From Methanosarcinales archaeon (GTDB lineage: Archaea > Halobacteriota > Methanosarcinia > Methanotrichales > Methanotrichaceae): DNA of 7,930 nucleotides. The DNA lies in the NCBI GenBank assembly GCA_013415595.1, contig JAAEEW010000129.1, forward strand, positions 1-7,930, read 5' to 3'. The notes under the pieces were generated by a model. That model was not told where the DNA came from. It did no database searches and worked only from the letters and a program-made list of their open reading frames with translations. Of the stretch, positions 1 through 6,556 are shown in pieces. The number at the start of each line of letters is the position of its first letter. Position 1 is the stretch's first letter. A program made the translations under genes and the position numbers.

Positions 1-366
1 GACGGCAGCTTCCAGATGAACATCCAGGAGCTGGCCACGGCGGTGATCAACGACATACCGGTCAAGGTGGCAGTGCTGAACAACGGCTGTCTGGGAATGG
101 TCCGGCAGTGGCAGGAGCTCTTCTTCGGAGAGCGCTACTCGCATACCACCCTGGGAGCCTGTCCCGACTTCGTGAAGGTGGCCGAGGCTTACGGGGCTCT
201 CGGCCTGAGAGCCAGCAAGCCCTCAGAGGTCGAGCCGGTGATCAGAGAGGCACTACAGTCGGACAAGCCGGTGGTCATGGACTTCATGGTGCATCCGAGA
301 GAGATGGTTTCACCAATGGTCCCCGCTGGAGAGTCCATCAGCGAGATGCTGGAGCTGGAGGATTAG
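1..366 (+). CDS. ilvB: Acetolactate synthase large subunit, C-terminal part (5' end outside window)
   Basis: This is the C-terminal 121 codons of the catalytic subunit of acetolactate (acetohydroxyacid) synthase. The enzyme is ThDP-dependent and condenses pyruvate with pyruvate or 2-oxobutyrate, the first step of valine, leucine and isoleucine synthesis. The frame is open from base 1. The first residues, DGSFQMNIQEL, are the second half of the GDG ThDP/Mg motif, and the matching NN follows at residues 27-28 of the fragment. Next comes GMVRQWQELFF, whose Trp corresponds to the herbicide-contact Trp of plant enzymes. Many relatives have Tyr where this one has Cys30 (from memory of the family). 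About 440 residues must lie upstream. The stop codon is one base before the small-subunit start, as expected of an ilvBN operon. The family call is secure; only the truncation by the window edge limits it. Confidence 0.96.
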   Translation, partial: DGSFQMNIQELATAVINDIPVKVAVLNNGCLGMVRQWQELFFGERYSHTTLGACPDFVKVAEAYGALGLRASKPSEVEPVIREALQSDKPVVMDFMVHPREMVSPMVPAGESISEMLELED

Positions 367-367
367 A

Positions 368-859
368 ATGAAGCACACCATCGCAGTGATAGTGGAGAAC
401 AAGCCCGGCGTCCTCACCCGCATAGCCGGGCTGTTCAGCCGGCGGAGCTTCAACATCGACAGTCTCTCTGTGGGAGCTACGGATAATCCGGAGTACTCGC
501 GGATGACCATCTCCGTCGAGGGGGACGAGGAGACGCTGGAGCAGGTCATAAAGCAGTTGAGCAAGCTGATCAACGTCATCCGGGTGAGCAAGCTGGACCC
601 CATCGAGTCTGTGGAGCGAGAGCTGGCCATCATCAAGGTGAGCGCCGACAAGGAGAACCGGTCGGAGATCATGCAACTGGTATCCGTGTTCCGGGCCAAG
701 ATCATCGACGTCTCTCCCCGATCCATCATCATCGAGGTCACCGGCGACCAGAACAAGGTGGACGCCCTGGAGCGGCTGCTACGCCAGTTCGGAATAAAGG
801 AGATGGCTCGCACGGGCAAGGTATCCATGATCCGGGGGTCCAAAGTGGTCAAGGCCTGA
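368..859 (+). CDS. ilvN: Acetolactate synthase small (regulatory) subunit
   Basis: This 163-residue protein is the regulatory partner of the large subunit. In the family it raises catalytic activity and carries the valine feedback site. Residues 1-77 form an ACT domain: the start MKHTIAVIVENKPGVLTRI, then FSRRSFNIDSL, matches the ligand-binding loop and second strand of the family. Residues from about 84 to 158 form the C-terminal ALS small-subunit domain, recognisable by ERELAIIKV, IIDVSPRSIIIEVTG and DALERLL. The length is typical of the short archaeal/bacterial form. The ATG is preceded by GGAGG at 357-361, inside the end of ilvB, and follows the ilvB stop by one base, so translation is probably coupled. 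No alternative start fits better. Calling it ilvN or ilvH is a naming choice. Confidence 0.96.
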   Translation: MKHTIAVIVENKPGVLTRIAGLFSRRSFNIDSLSVGATDNPEYSRMTISVEGDEETLEQVIKQLSKLINVIRVSKLDPIESVERELAIIKVSADKENRSEIMQLVSVFRAKIIDVSPRSIIIEVTGDQNKVDALERLLRQFGIKEMARTGKVSMIRGSKVVKA

Positions 860-870
860 GAAGTCCTGAC

Positions 871-889
871 AATTTTTTTATTTATACAT
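871..889 (+). promoter_or_regulatory. T-tract and TATA-like stretch between ilvN and ilvC
   Basis: The 48-base gap before ilvC holds a run of seven T (873-879) followed by TTTATACAT (881-889). It could be a partial termination site, an internal TATA box for ilvC, or simply an AT-rich spacer. A TATA centre near 879-885 would put transcription start at about 905-911, at or just past the ilvC start. That fits poorly with the Shine-Dalgarno motif at 896-900, so read-through from ilvBN is the simpler reading. Confidence 0.3.
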
Positions 890-907
890 CTTCACGAGGT
901 AATGTGA

Positions 908-1903
908 ATGGCGAAAATATACACAGAGAAAGATGCAGATTTGAAGGTGCTGAAGAATAAGACCATAGCCATCGTGGGATACGGCAACCAGGGCCACGCC
1001 CAGGGAGCCAACCTTAAGGACTCTGGCCTGAACGTGATAGCTGCCGACCTGAAGGGCTCTGCTGCCTGGAAGAGGGCGGAGAAGGACGGCCTCAAGGTCA
1101 TGACCGTGGCCGATGCAGCCAAGGAGGCGGACTTCATCCAAATCCTGCTTCCCGACGAGCTTCAGCCCCGCATCTACAGGGCGGAGATCGAGCCGTACCT
1201 GGAGGAGGGAAACGTCCTGGGATTCTCCCACGGATTCAACATCCATTTCAACCAGATCATACCCCCGGAGAACGTGGACGTGGTCATGGTGGCCCCCAAG
1301 GCTCCCGGCGACCTGGTTCGGCGGACCTACCAGGAGGGTATCGGCGTGCCCTGTCTGGTGGCCGTCAAGCAGGACTTCTCCGGCAAGGCCCTGGACGTCG
1401 GGCTGGCCTACGCCAAGGGCATTGGCGGCACCCGGGCCGGAGTTCTGGAGACCACCTTCGATGAGGAGACGGAGACCGACTTATTCGGCGAGCAGGTAGA
1501 CCTTTGCGGTGGGGTCACGGCCATGATCAAGGCCGCCTTCGAGACCCTGGTGGAAGCCGGCTACCAGCCGGAGATCGCCTACTTCGAGGCCTGCCACGAG
1601 CTGAAGCTCATCGTGGACCTGATCCAGGAGGGCGGGTTCATGAGGATGTGGAACAACGTCTCCAACACCGCCGAGTACGGCGGACTGACCCGGGGCGACC
1701 GGATCATCAACCAGGAGTCCAGAGAGGCCATGTGGGAGATCCTGGAGGAGATCCAGTCCGGCGAGTTTGCCCGGGAGTGGATCCTGGAGTCCCAGGCCGG
1801 ACTGCCGGTCAAGAAGGCCCTGGAGAAGCGGGAGGCCGAGCACCTGATCGAGCAGGTGGGCGCCGAGCTGCGGGCCATGATGCCCTGGTTGCAGAAGAAG
1901 TGA
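908..1903 (+). CDS. ilvC: Ketol-acid reductoisomerase, class I
   Basis: The 331-residue enzyme isomerises and reduces acetolactate or acetohydroxybutyrate to the 2,3-dihydroxy acid, the second common step of branched-chain amino acid synthesis. It is full length for class I. The N-terminal Rossmann domain has GYGNQGHAQ at 24-32. The all-helical C-terminal domain carries the metal and substrate residues: His108 in SHGFNIHF, Asp191 and Glu195 in TDLFGEQ, Glu227 and Glu231 in YFEACHE, and Ser252. The oddity is the beta2-alphaB cofactor loop, which reads AADLKGSAAW (45-54). Usual NADPH enzymes have GLR-x-GS-x-SW. Here the phosphate-binding Arg and second Ser are missing and an Asp is present, which points to NADH use (inference). 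The start at 908 is supported by GAGGT at 896-900; the in-frame ATG at 902 runs straight into TGA. It is the last gene of the ilv operon. Confidence 0.97.
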   Translation: MAKIYTEKDADLKVLKNKTIAIVGYGNQGHAQGANLKDSGLNVIAADLKGSAAWKRAEKDGLKVMTVADAAKEADFIQILLPDELQPRIYRAEIEPYLEEGNVLGFSHGFNIHFNQIIPPENVDVVMVAPKAPGDLVRRTYQEGIGVPCLVAVKQDFSGKALDVGLAYAKGIGGTRAGVLETTFDEETETDLFGEQVDLCGGVTAMIKAAFETLVEAGYQPEIAYFEACHELKLIVDLIQEGGFMRMWNNVSNTAEYGGLTRGDRIINQESREAMWEILEEIQSGEFAREWILESQAGLPVKKALEKREAEHLIEQVGAELRAMMPWLQKK

Positions 1904-1928
1904 GGGCGATTCAGCCGACAGTCGTTTT

Positions 1929-1960
1929 GGAGCCGGGCCTCTCCGGCTTCCTATTTTTAT
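1929..1960 (+). terminator. Hairpin plus T-tract after ilvC
   Basis: GGAGCCGG (1929-1936) pairs with CCGGCTTC (1943-1950), giving eight pairs with one G-U and a six-base loop. It is followed at once by CTATTTTTAT. It sits 25 bases past the ilvC stop, where the ilv transcript should end. Archaea terminate mainly on T-tracts, so the tract may matter more than the stem. Another T-rich patch (1966-1975) lies just beyond. Confidence 0.6.
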
Positions 1961-2200
1961 ATTAAGATTCTTTTCTAGAAGGCTGGCTATGGATTTCCCT
2001 GAAAATTTTCTTCATGTTGTATTCATACAACAGCACCATCAGCAAACCTGTCCATGCAATCCCAGAGTGCAGGGCCTGAATCAATGCACCTTAACCTTCT
2101 TTTGCACATAACTACTGGCGTTGAAATCTGGATTCCGGTCGATGCCACATCTTAAAACAGCCCATCTGATGGGAGATGGTATTTGTCGCTCAGGCATAGC
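1961..2200. other. Non-coding stretch between ilvC and the SNF2 gene
   Basis: No convincing gene lies here on either strand. It is clearly more AT-rich than the flanking genes. It holds the palindrome described separately (2015-2032). It also has a weaker possible hairpin in which GGCGTTGA (2117-2124) pairs with TCGATGCC (2139-2146) with two G-U pairs, and a short CCCAT-CTG-ATGGG fold (2161-2173). Both weaker folds could be chance. Confidence 0.6.
2015..2032. repeat. 18-base palindrome, possible operator
   Basis: TGTTGTAT (2015-2022) and ATACAACA (2025-2032) are perfect inverted copies separated by TC. Such 8-2-8 symmetry is typical of a binding site for a dimeric helix-turn-helix regulator. 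The two-base centre makes an RNA hairpin less favourable. It lies about 190 bases upstream of the SNF2 promoter and 110 bases downstream of ilvC, so its target gene is not obvious. A chance palindrome cannot be excluded. Confidence 0.4.
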
Positions 2201-2213
2201 TTATTATTTATAC
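2201..2213 (+). promoter_or_regulatory. TATA-like promoter of the SNF2-SWIM unit
   Basis: TTATTATTTATAC resembles an archaeal TATA box and is the most AT-rich patch ahead of the gene. With its centre near 2206, transcription should start at about 2230-2236. That leaves a very short leader before the ATG at 2245 and excludes the ATG at 2215 from the transcript. Confidence 0.5.
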
Positions 2214-2229
2214 CATGTTAATATCCCAC

Positions 2230-2234
2230 AGGTG
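2230..2234 (+). promoter_or_regulatory. Ribosome binding site deciding the SNF2 start
   Basis: AGGTG matches the centre of the anti-Shine-Dalgarno complement and lies ten bases before the ATG at 2245. The upstream in-frame ATG at 2215 has no such motif and abuts the TATA-like box. If transcription begins near 2233 the motif would be only partly in the mRNA, so either the start site is a few bases earlier or translation is effectively leaderless. Confidence 0.4.
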
Positions 2235-2244
2235 TAGATATTCC

Positions 2245-5200
2245 ATGCTGGTCTTACATGCAGTCTGGGACGGCGCCAGATTTCACCTGTGGGCAGAGTC
2301 ATCCACCCTGCGAGGGGAGACGCCCGCTCACCGGGGAAGGCCGCCGGCCAGGGCCAGGTCGGGACCGCACCCCTTCATCCTCCCCGGACCGGCCCTGAGG
2401 GAGATTGTGGACATCCTGCTGAAGCACCCTCCCCAGTCGGTGGAGAAGATTTCATTGCGACTTCCCGGAACCCCCTGGGGACCCCTTCCCTCCCCCTGGC
2501 TGGCCTCGGAGAACGGCCCGGAGAAGCCCACCGCCCTGGTGGAGGTCGAGGTGGAGACGGTGGCCTTCGAGCCGGCGGAGGCCCTGGACCTCCTCCTGGA
2601 CACGCCCCCCAGGCCGCCCCAGGGCCTGGTCTATGCCGATTCGCTCCGTTTCTGGACCGAGGCCGCCCGGTTCTCCCTGGAGCTGCTCTCCCGGGAGCAG
2701 TTCGCCCCTGGCATCTCCCGGGGGCGGGCCATGTGGAAGGCGGTGATCGACGGCCAGGACATGGACCGCTTCGATCTGCTATCCCAGGCCATGCCCCCCG
2801 GGTGCCGGGCCCTGGCGGCGTTTGCCGAAGGGGACGACCAGGGAGATGGCCGCGAAAAGGGAGCGGGAGCAGGAACTGGAGGGAGAAAGGGAGCGAGATC
2901 CAAAACGAGATCCAGGAGAGCAGGAGGTCCGGGCGGGTCAAAGGAGAAAGCGCCGTCGGCGGGGGCGTATCCCTCCGGGATCCTGACCAGCTTCCTGGAC
3001 CGGTCGGCGGATGCCTTCGTCCGTCGCAGCTGCTCTTGCGAGAGCCTCCTTCCTCCCCGCCGGGGCCGCCGTCCCAGGGTCACCCCCATGCCCCAGCAGT
3101 TCCTCTCCGCCCTGGCCGCTCCGACGGCAGCGGATGCCCGGCTGGAAGCCCCGCCGGAGGAGGACGACTCCTTCTCCAGGGATATGCTCTCCTGGCTCTC
3201 CCAGGCAAAGCCCGCCCCCTGCATATCGCCCTTTCGCACCTGTTTTCGCCTGGAGCCTCCGGATCGTTCGCAGGAGGAGGAAGATGGGGACGGGAGTTGC
3301 GAGGACTGGAGGGTGAGCTTCTTCCTCCAGGCCCGGGACGACCCAAGCCTGCTGGTTCCGGTGGAGGAGGTCTGGAGCTCCCGGTCCAGGAACGTCACTC
3401 TGCTCAAGAGGAGGCTTAGAAATCCCCAGGAGCAGCTCCTGGAGGACCTGGGCCGGGCCTCCCGCCTCTTTCCCGAGCTCGACAGGAGCCTGCAGGAGGC
3501 CAGGCCCTCCGGCCTGGACCTGACCGACGAACAGGCCTACTCCTTCCTGCGTGGCTCAGCCTCCCTCCTGGAACAAAACGACTTCGGAGTGCTCCTGCCC
3601 TCCTGGTGGGAGAAGCCGGGGAGGGGAATTGGCCTGCGACTGACCATCCGGTCCCCGGAGATGGGAGAGGGCATGAGTGCCTCCGGGCTCTTTGGCAAAG
3701 AGGCCATCCTGGACTACGACTGGGAGCTGGCTGTCGGGGACCAGACCCTCAGCCAGGCCGAGTTCCGGGAGCTCTCCAGGATGAAGGTCCCCCTGGTGCG
3801 GGTGAGGGGGGAATGGGTGAGGCTGCGGCCGGAGGACGTGGAGGCGGCCATCCGGTTCTTCAAGATGAAGCACGGCCCGGGGAAGATGACCCTGGACCAG
3901 GCGCTTCGCCTGGGCCTGTCCGCAGGAATGGAGGGATCGGCCATCGGGGAGGGCCTGCCCGTGCTGGAGGTGCGAGCCCGGGGCTGGATGGAGGAGATGT
4001 TGAGCCGCCTGAAGGACGCCGATTGGAAGATGGGGCTGGAGGAGGAGTTTACCGTGCCCCCTGGATTCCAGGGGTCCCTCCGGCCCTATCAGAGCAAGGG
4101 GGTCTCCTGGCTGAAATATCTCCACCAGTATGGGCTAGGCGCCTGTCTGGCCGACGACATGGGCCTGGGAAAGACCGTGGAGCTGATCGCCTTCCTGCTC
4201 CGCCAGCGAGAGGGAGGGACGAGGGGGCCCACTCTGCTCATCTGCCCCATGTCCGTGGTGGGCAACTGGCAGCGAGAGCTGCAGCGCTTCGCCCCCACCC
4301 TCCAGGTCCAGGTGCACCACGGCACCGGCAGGCTGGCCGGACAGGACTTCACCCGGGAGGCAGAGGAGCAAGACGTGGTCCTCACCACCTACGCCCTGGC
4401 CCACCGGGACCGGGAGGCCCTCTCCGCCGTCCGCTGGAGACACCTGGTCCTGGACGAGGCCCAGAACATCAAGAATCCCGGGACCAGGCAGACCCAGGCC
4501 ATCAAGATGATCCCGGCCGACTGCCGGATCGCCCTGACCGGGACGCCGGTTGAGAACCGGCTGTCGGAGCTGTGGTCCATCATGGACTTCCTCAACCCCG
4601 GCTACCTGGGTCCATCGGAGGCCTTCCGCCGGGAGTTCGCCCTGCCCATCGAGAGATACAGGAACCGGGAGAAGGGAGACCTCCTGCGCAAGCTGATCCA
4701 GCCCTTCGTCCTGCGGCGCCTGAAGACCGACCGGAGCATAATCCAGGACCTGCCGGAGAAGGTGGAGGCCAGGGTCTACTACCACCTCACCCGGGAGCAG
4801 GCCTCCCTCTACTCGGCGGTGGTGGAGGATATGCTGAGCCGCATAGATCTGTCCACGGGCATCGAACGAAAGGGGCTGGTTCTGGCCGCTCTCACCAAGC
4901 TCAAGCAGGTGTGCGACCACCCCGCCCTGCTCCTCCAGGACGGAAGCCCCCTGGACGGCCGCTCCGGCAAGCTCCAGAGGCTGGAGGAGATGCTGGACGA
5001 GGTGCTGGAGTCGGGAGAGAAGGCCCTGATCTTCACCCAGTTCGCCGGCATGGGGGCCATGCTCCGGCACCACCTGCAGGAGAAGCTGGGCTGTCAGGCC
5101 CTCTTCCTGCACGGAGGCACCACCAAGAAGGCCCGGGAGGATATGATCCACAGGTTCCAGTCGGACGGACCGCCCCTGTTCATCCTCTCCCTGAAAGCGG

Positions 5201-5508
5201 GTGGCTTCGGGCTCAACCTCACCGCCGCCAACCACGTATTCCACTTCGACCGCTGGTGGAATCCGGCTGTGGAAGACCAGGCCACCGACCGGGCGTTTCG
5301 CATCGGACAGAAGAGGAACGTCTTCAGCCACAAGTTCGTGTGCATCGGCACCCTGGAGGAGCGAATCGACCACATGATCGAGATGAAGAAGGAGCTGGCC
5401 TCCACGGTGATAGGGTCGGGCGAGGCCTGGCTGACGGAGATGTCCACCGACGAGCTGAGGGACGTCCTGTGCCTCAGCCGGGAGGCGGTGGCCCTGGAAG
5501 GTGACTGA
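2245..5508 (+). CDS. SNF2-family helicase-like ATPase
   Basis: This is a large Swi2/Snf2 ATPase, about 1087 residues from the preferred ATG at 2245. The family uses ATP to move along double-stranded nucleic acid and strip or shift bound proteins. The N-terminus, MLVLHAVWDGARFHLWAE, has the LH-x-x-W ... LWAE pattern of the long prokaryotic subfamily, which supports this start over 2215. Residues about 430-540 (DFGVLLPSWW, then a conserved beta-rich block) are the SNF2 helicase-associated domain. The ATPase core begins near RPYQ (613). It has Walker A DDMGLGKT (637-644, Lys643), DEAQ (737-740), LTGTP (764-768), ALIFTQF (about 927), GGFGLNLT (986-993) and DRAFRIGQ (1015-1022). All motifs are intact, so it should be active. 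An odd Gly/Arg/Lys-rich, low-complexity linker lies at about 195-245. It forms a unit with the SWIM gene 3 bases downstream. Confidence 0.95.
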   Translation: MLVLHAVWDGARFHLWAESSTLRGETPAHRGRPPARARSGPHPFILPGPALREIVDILLKHPPQSVEKISLRLPGTPWGPLPSPWLASENGPEKPTALVEVEVETVAFEPAEALDLLLDTPPRPPQGLVYADSLRFWTEAARFSLELLSREQFAPGISRGRAMWKAVIDGQDMDRFDLLSQAMPPGCRALAAFAEGDDQGDGREKGAGAGTGGRKGARSKTRSRRAGGPGGSKEKAPSAGAYPSGILTSFLDRSADAFVRRSCSCESLLPPRRGRRPRVTPMPQQFLSALAAPTAADARLEAPPEEDDSFSRDMLSWLSQAKPAPCISPFRTCFRLEPPDRSQEEEDGDGSCEDWRVSFFLQARDDPSLLVPVEEVWSSRSRNVTLLKRRLRNPQEQLLEDLGRASRLFPELDRSLQEARPSGLDLTDEQAYSFLRGSASLLEQNDFGVLLPSWWEKPGRGIGLRLTIRSPEMGEGMSASGLFGKEAILDYDWELAVGDQTLSQAEFRELSRMKVPLVRVRGEWVRLRPEDVEAAIRFFKMKHGPGKMTLDQALRLGLSAGMEGSAIGEGLPVLEVRARGWMEEMLSRLKDADWKMGLEEEFTVPPGFQGSLRPYQSKGVSWLKYLHQYGLGACLADDMGLGKTVELIAFLLRQREGGTRGPTLLICPMSVVGNWQRELQRFAPTLQVQVHHGTGRLAGQDFTREAEEQDVVLTTYALAHRDREALSAVRWRHLVLDEAQNIKNPGTRQTQAIKMIPADCRIALTGTPVENRLSELWSIMDFLNPGYLGPSEAFRREFALPIERYRNREKGDLLRKLIQPFVLRRLKTDRSIIQDLPEKVEARVYYHLTREQASLYSAVVEDMLSRIDLSTGIERKGLVLAALTKLKQVCDHPALLLQDGSPLDGRSGKLQRLEEMLDEVLESGEKALIFTQFAGMGAMLRHHLQEKLGCQALFLHGGTTKKAREDMIHRFQSDGPPLFILSLKAGGFGLNLTAANHVFHFDRWWNPAVEDQATDRAFRIGQKRNVFSHKFVCIGTLEERIDHMIEMKKELASTVIGSGEAWLTEMSTDELRDVLCLSREAVALEGD
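2894..2914 (+). repeat. Short 12-base-period direct repeat inside the SNF2 linker
   Basis: CGAGATCCA occurs at 2894-2902 and again at 2906-2914, a 12-base step that keeps the reading frame and encodes an Arg-Ser repeat. It sits in an almost purely purine stretch on the + strand (about 2836-2935). This looks like local slippage expansion of a tolerant linker rather than a mobile element. Confidence 0.5.
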
Positions 5509-5511
5509 GCC

Positions 5512-6450
5512 ATGGGTTACTGGCAGTTCTACGAGCCGGCCCGGCCGATAGAGGTGAAGGGAGGCCTGAAGGCCAGGAGCAAGCGGGGCAAGATTGGCCA
5601 GACCTGGTGGTCTGAACGGTGGATCGGCCTCCTGGAGTCCTTCAACATGGGAGCCAGGCTGACCCGGGGGCGCGCCTACGCCAGGAAGGGCCAGGTGATC
5701 TCCCTGGATGTGGAGAAGGGCATGGTCAGGGCCAGGGTCCAGGGCACGAGGTCCGAGCCCTACCAGGTCAGGATCAGGCTGAAGCCCATCAGCGAAAAAG
5801 AGTGGAAGGCCGCAGAGAAGGCCATGGCCTCCCGGGCCGTCTTTGCCGCCAGGCTCCTCTCCGGGGAGATGCCCCAGGAGATCGAGGAGGCCTTCGTCGA
5901 GGCCGGAGTCTCCCTCTTTCCCCAGAAGAAGAAGGAGCTGGATACCGAATGCTCCTGTCCCGACTGGGCCAACCCCTGCAAGCACATAGCCGCCGTCTAC
6001 TATCTCCTGGCGGAGAGCTTCGACCTGGACCCCTTTCTCATCTTCAAGCTGCGGGGAAGGACCAGGGAGGAGACCCTGGAAGCCCTGCGGGAGTTGCGGG
6101 CGTCGTCCGGCGAAGGAGAGACCGACGCCGCTCCGGCTGCGGTCCCCGGTTTGAAGGACAGCGTCCCAGCCCTGGAGGATTGTCTGGACTCCTACTGGCT
6201 GATGGGCCACAGCCTGGAGTCCCTGACCTTCAAGCCCGCTTTGCCGGAGGTGGAGAATGCGGTGCTGAAGAGGCTGGGTGAAGCCCCCTTCTCTGTGGGG
6301 AAGGAGAACATGGCCTCCCTGCTGGAGAAGGCTTACCGGAGGGCGGGGCGGGCCGCCTGCAAGAAGGCTTATGGAGAGCCGGAGGGCTTTTCGGAAGGCA
6401 ATAGGGAGGAGAGCGAGGAGGCGGGAACAAGGGAGCAGGATTTCGATTGA
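5512..6450 (+). CDS. SWIM zinc-finger protein, partner of SNF2 ATPase
   Basis: The 312-residue protein carries a SWIM zinc-binding motif: Cys147-x-Cys149 ... Cys156-x-His158 within ECSCPDWANPCKHIAAVYY. SWIM domains are known as putative DNA- or protein-binding zinc folds found beside SNF2 ATPases in prokaryotes. The N-terminal part (start MGYWQFYEPARPIEVKGG, then GKIGQTWWSERW) matches the usual opening of the family. Residues about 20-120 form the conserved pre-SWIM region, and the tail after residue 290 is highly acidic and probably disordered. The start is well supported: AGGTGA at 5499-5504 lies seven bases upstream, inside the end of the SNF2 gene, so the two should be co-transcribed and translationally coupled. 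A role in targeting the ATPase to substrate is inference. No enzymatic residues were recognised. Confidence 0.92.
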   Translation: MGYWQFYEPARPIEVKGGLKARSKRGKIGQTWWSERWIGLLESFNMGARLTRGRAYARKGQVISLDVEKGMVRARVQGTRSEPYQVRIRLKPISEKEWKAAEKAMASRAVFAARLLSGEMPQEIEEAFVEAGVSLFPQKKKELDTECSCPDWANPCKHIAAVYYLLAESFDLDPFLIFKLRGRTREETLEALRELRASSGEGETDAAPAAVPGLKDSVPALEDCLDSYWLMGHSLESLTFKPALPEVENAVLKRLGEAPFSVGKENMASLLEKAYRRAGRAACKKAYGEPEGFSEGNREESEEAGTREQDFD

Positions 6451-6520
6451 GGCTGCCGGACTCTGGATGCCGCCGGACTTTAGCCGGGGATGGGCTTTCC
6501 GTCAAGATGGCTATGACAGC

Positions 6521-6536
6521 GGAAAGTTATTAATAG
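6521..6536 (+). promoter_or_regulatory. BRE/TATA-like promoter of the membrane-protein gene
   Basis: GGAAAG (6521-6526) followed by TTATTAATAG (6527-6536) resembles an archaeal purine-rich BRE plus TATA box. The TATA centre at about 6531 lies 26 bases before the GTG at 6557, exactly where a leaderless transcript would begin. It suggests that the next gene is transcribed separately from the SNF2-SWIM unit. The rest of the 106-base gap contains only a short direct repeat, GCCGGACT (6455-6462 and 6472-6479), with no clear terminator. Confidence 0.5.
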
Positions 6537-6556
6537 AAAAATCGCAATTAATTTGA

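Noticed and set aside
310..852. A 180-codon minus-strand open frame over ilvN
   Set aside because: It is antisense to a clear ACT-domain protein, has a Ser/Met/Thr-rich composition with no family resemblance, and lacks its own start signals.
902..907. An upstream in-frame ATG for ilvC
   Set aside because: It is followed immediately by TGA, so it cannot start the enzyme.
4135..6210. A 691-codon open frame on the minus strand, antisense to the SNF2 and SWIM genes
   Set aside because: It is the complement of high-GC coding sequence with well-recognised domains on the + strand. Its protein is Gly/Leu/Gln/Pro-rich with no motif, and it crosses the boundary of two genuine genes.
6455..6479. Direct repeat GCCGGACT (two copies, 17 bases apart) after the SWIM gene
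   Set aside because: Too short and too close to call an attachment site or target duplication; probably chance in GC-rich DNA.
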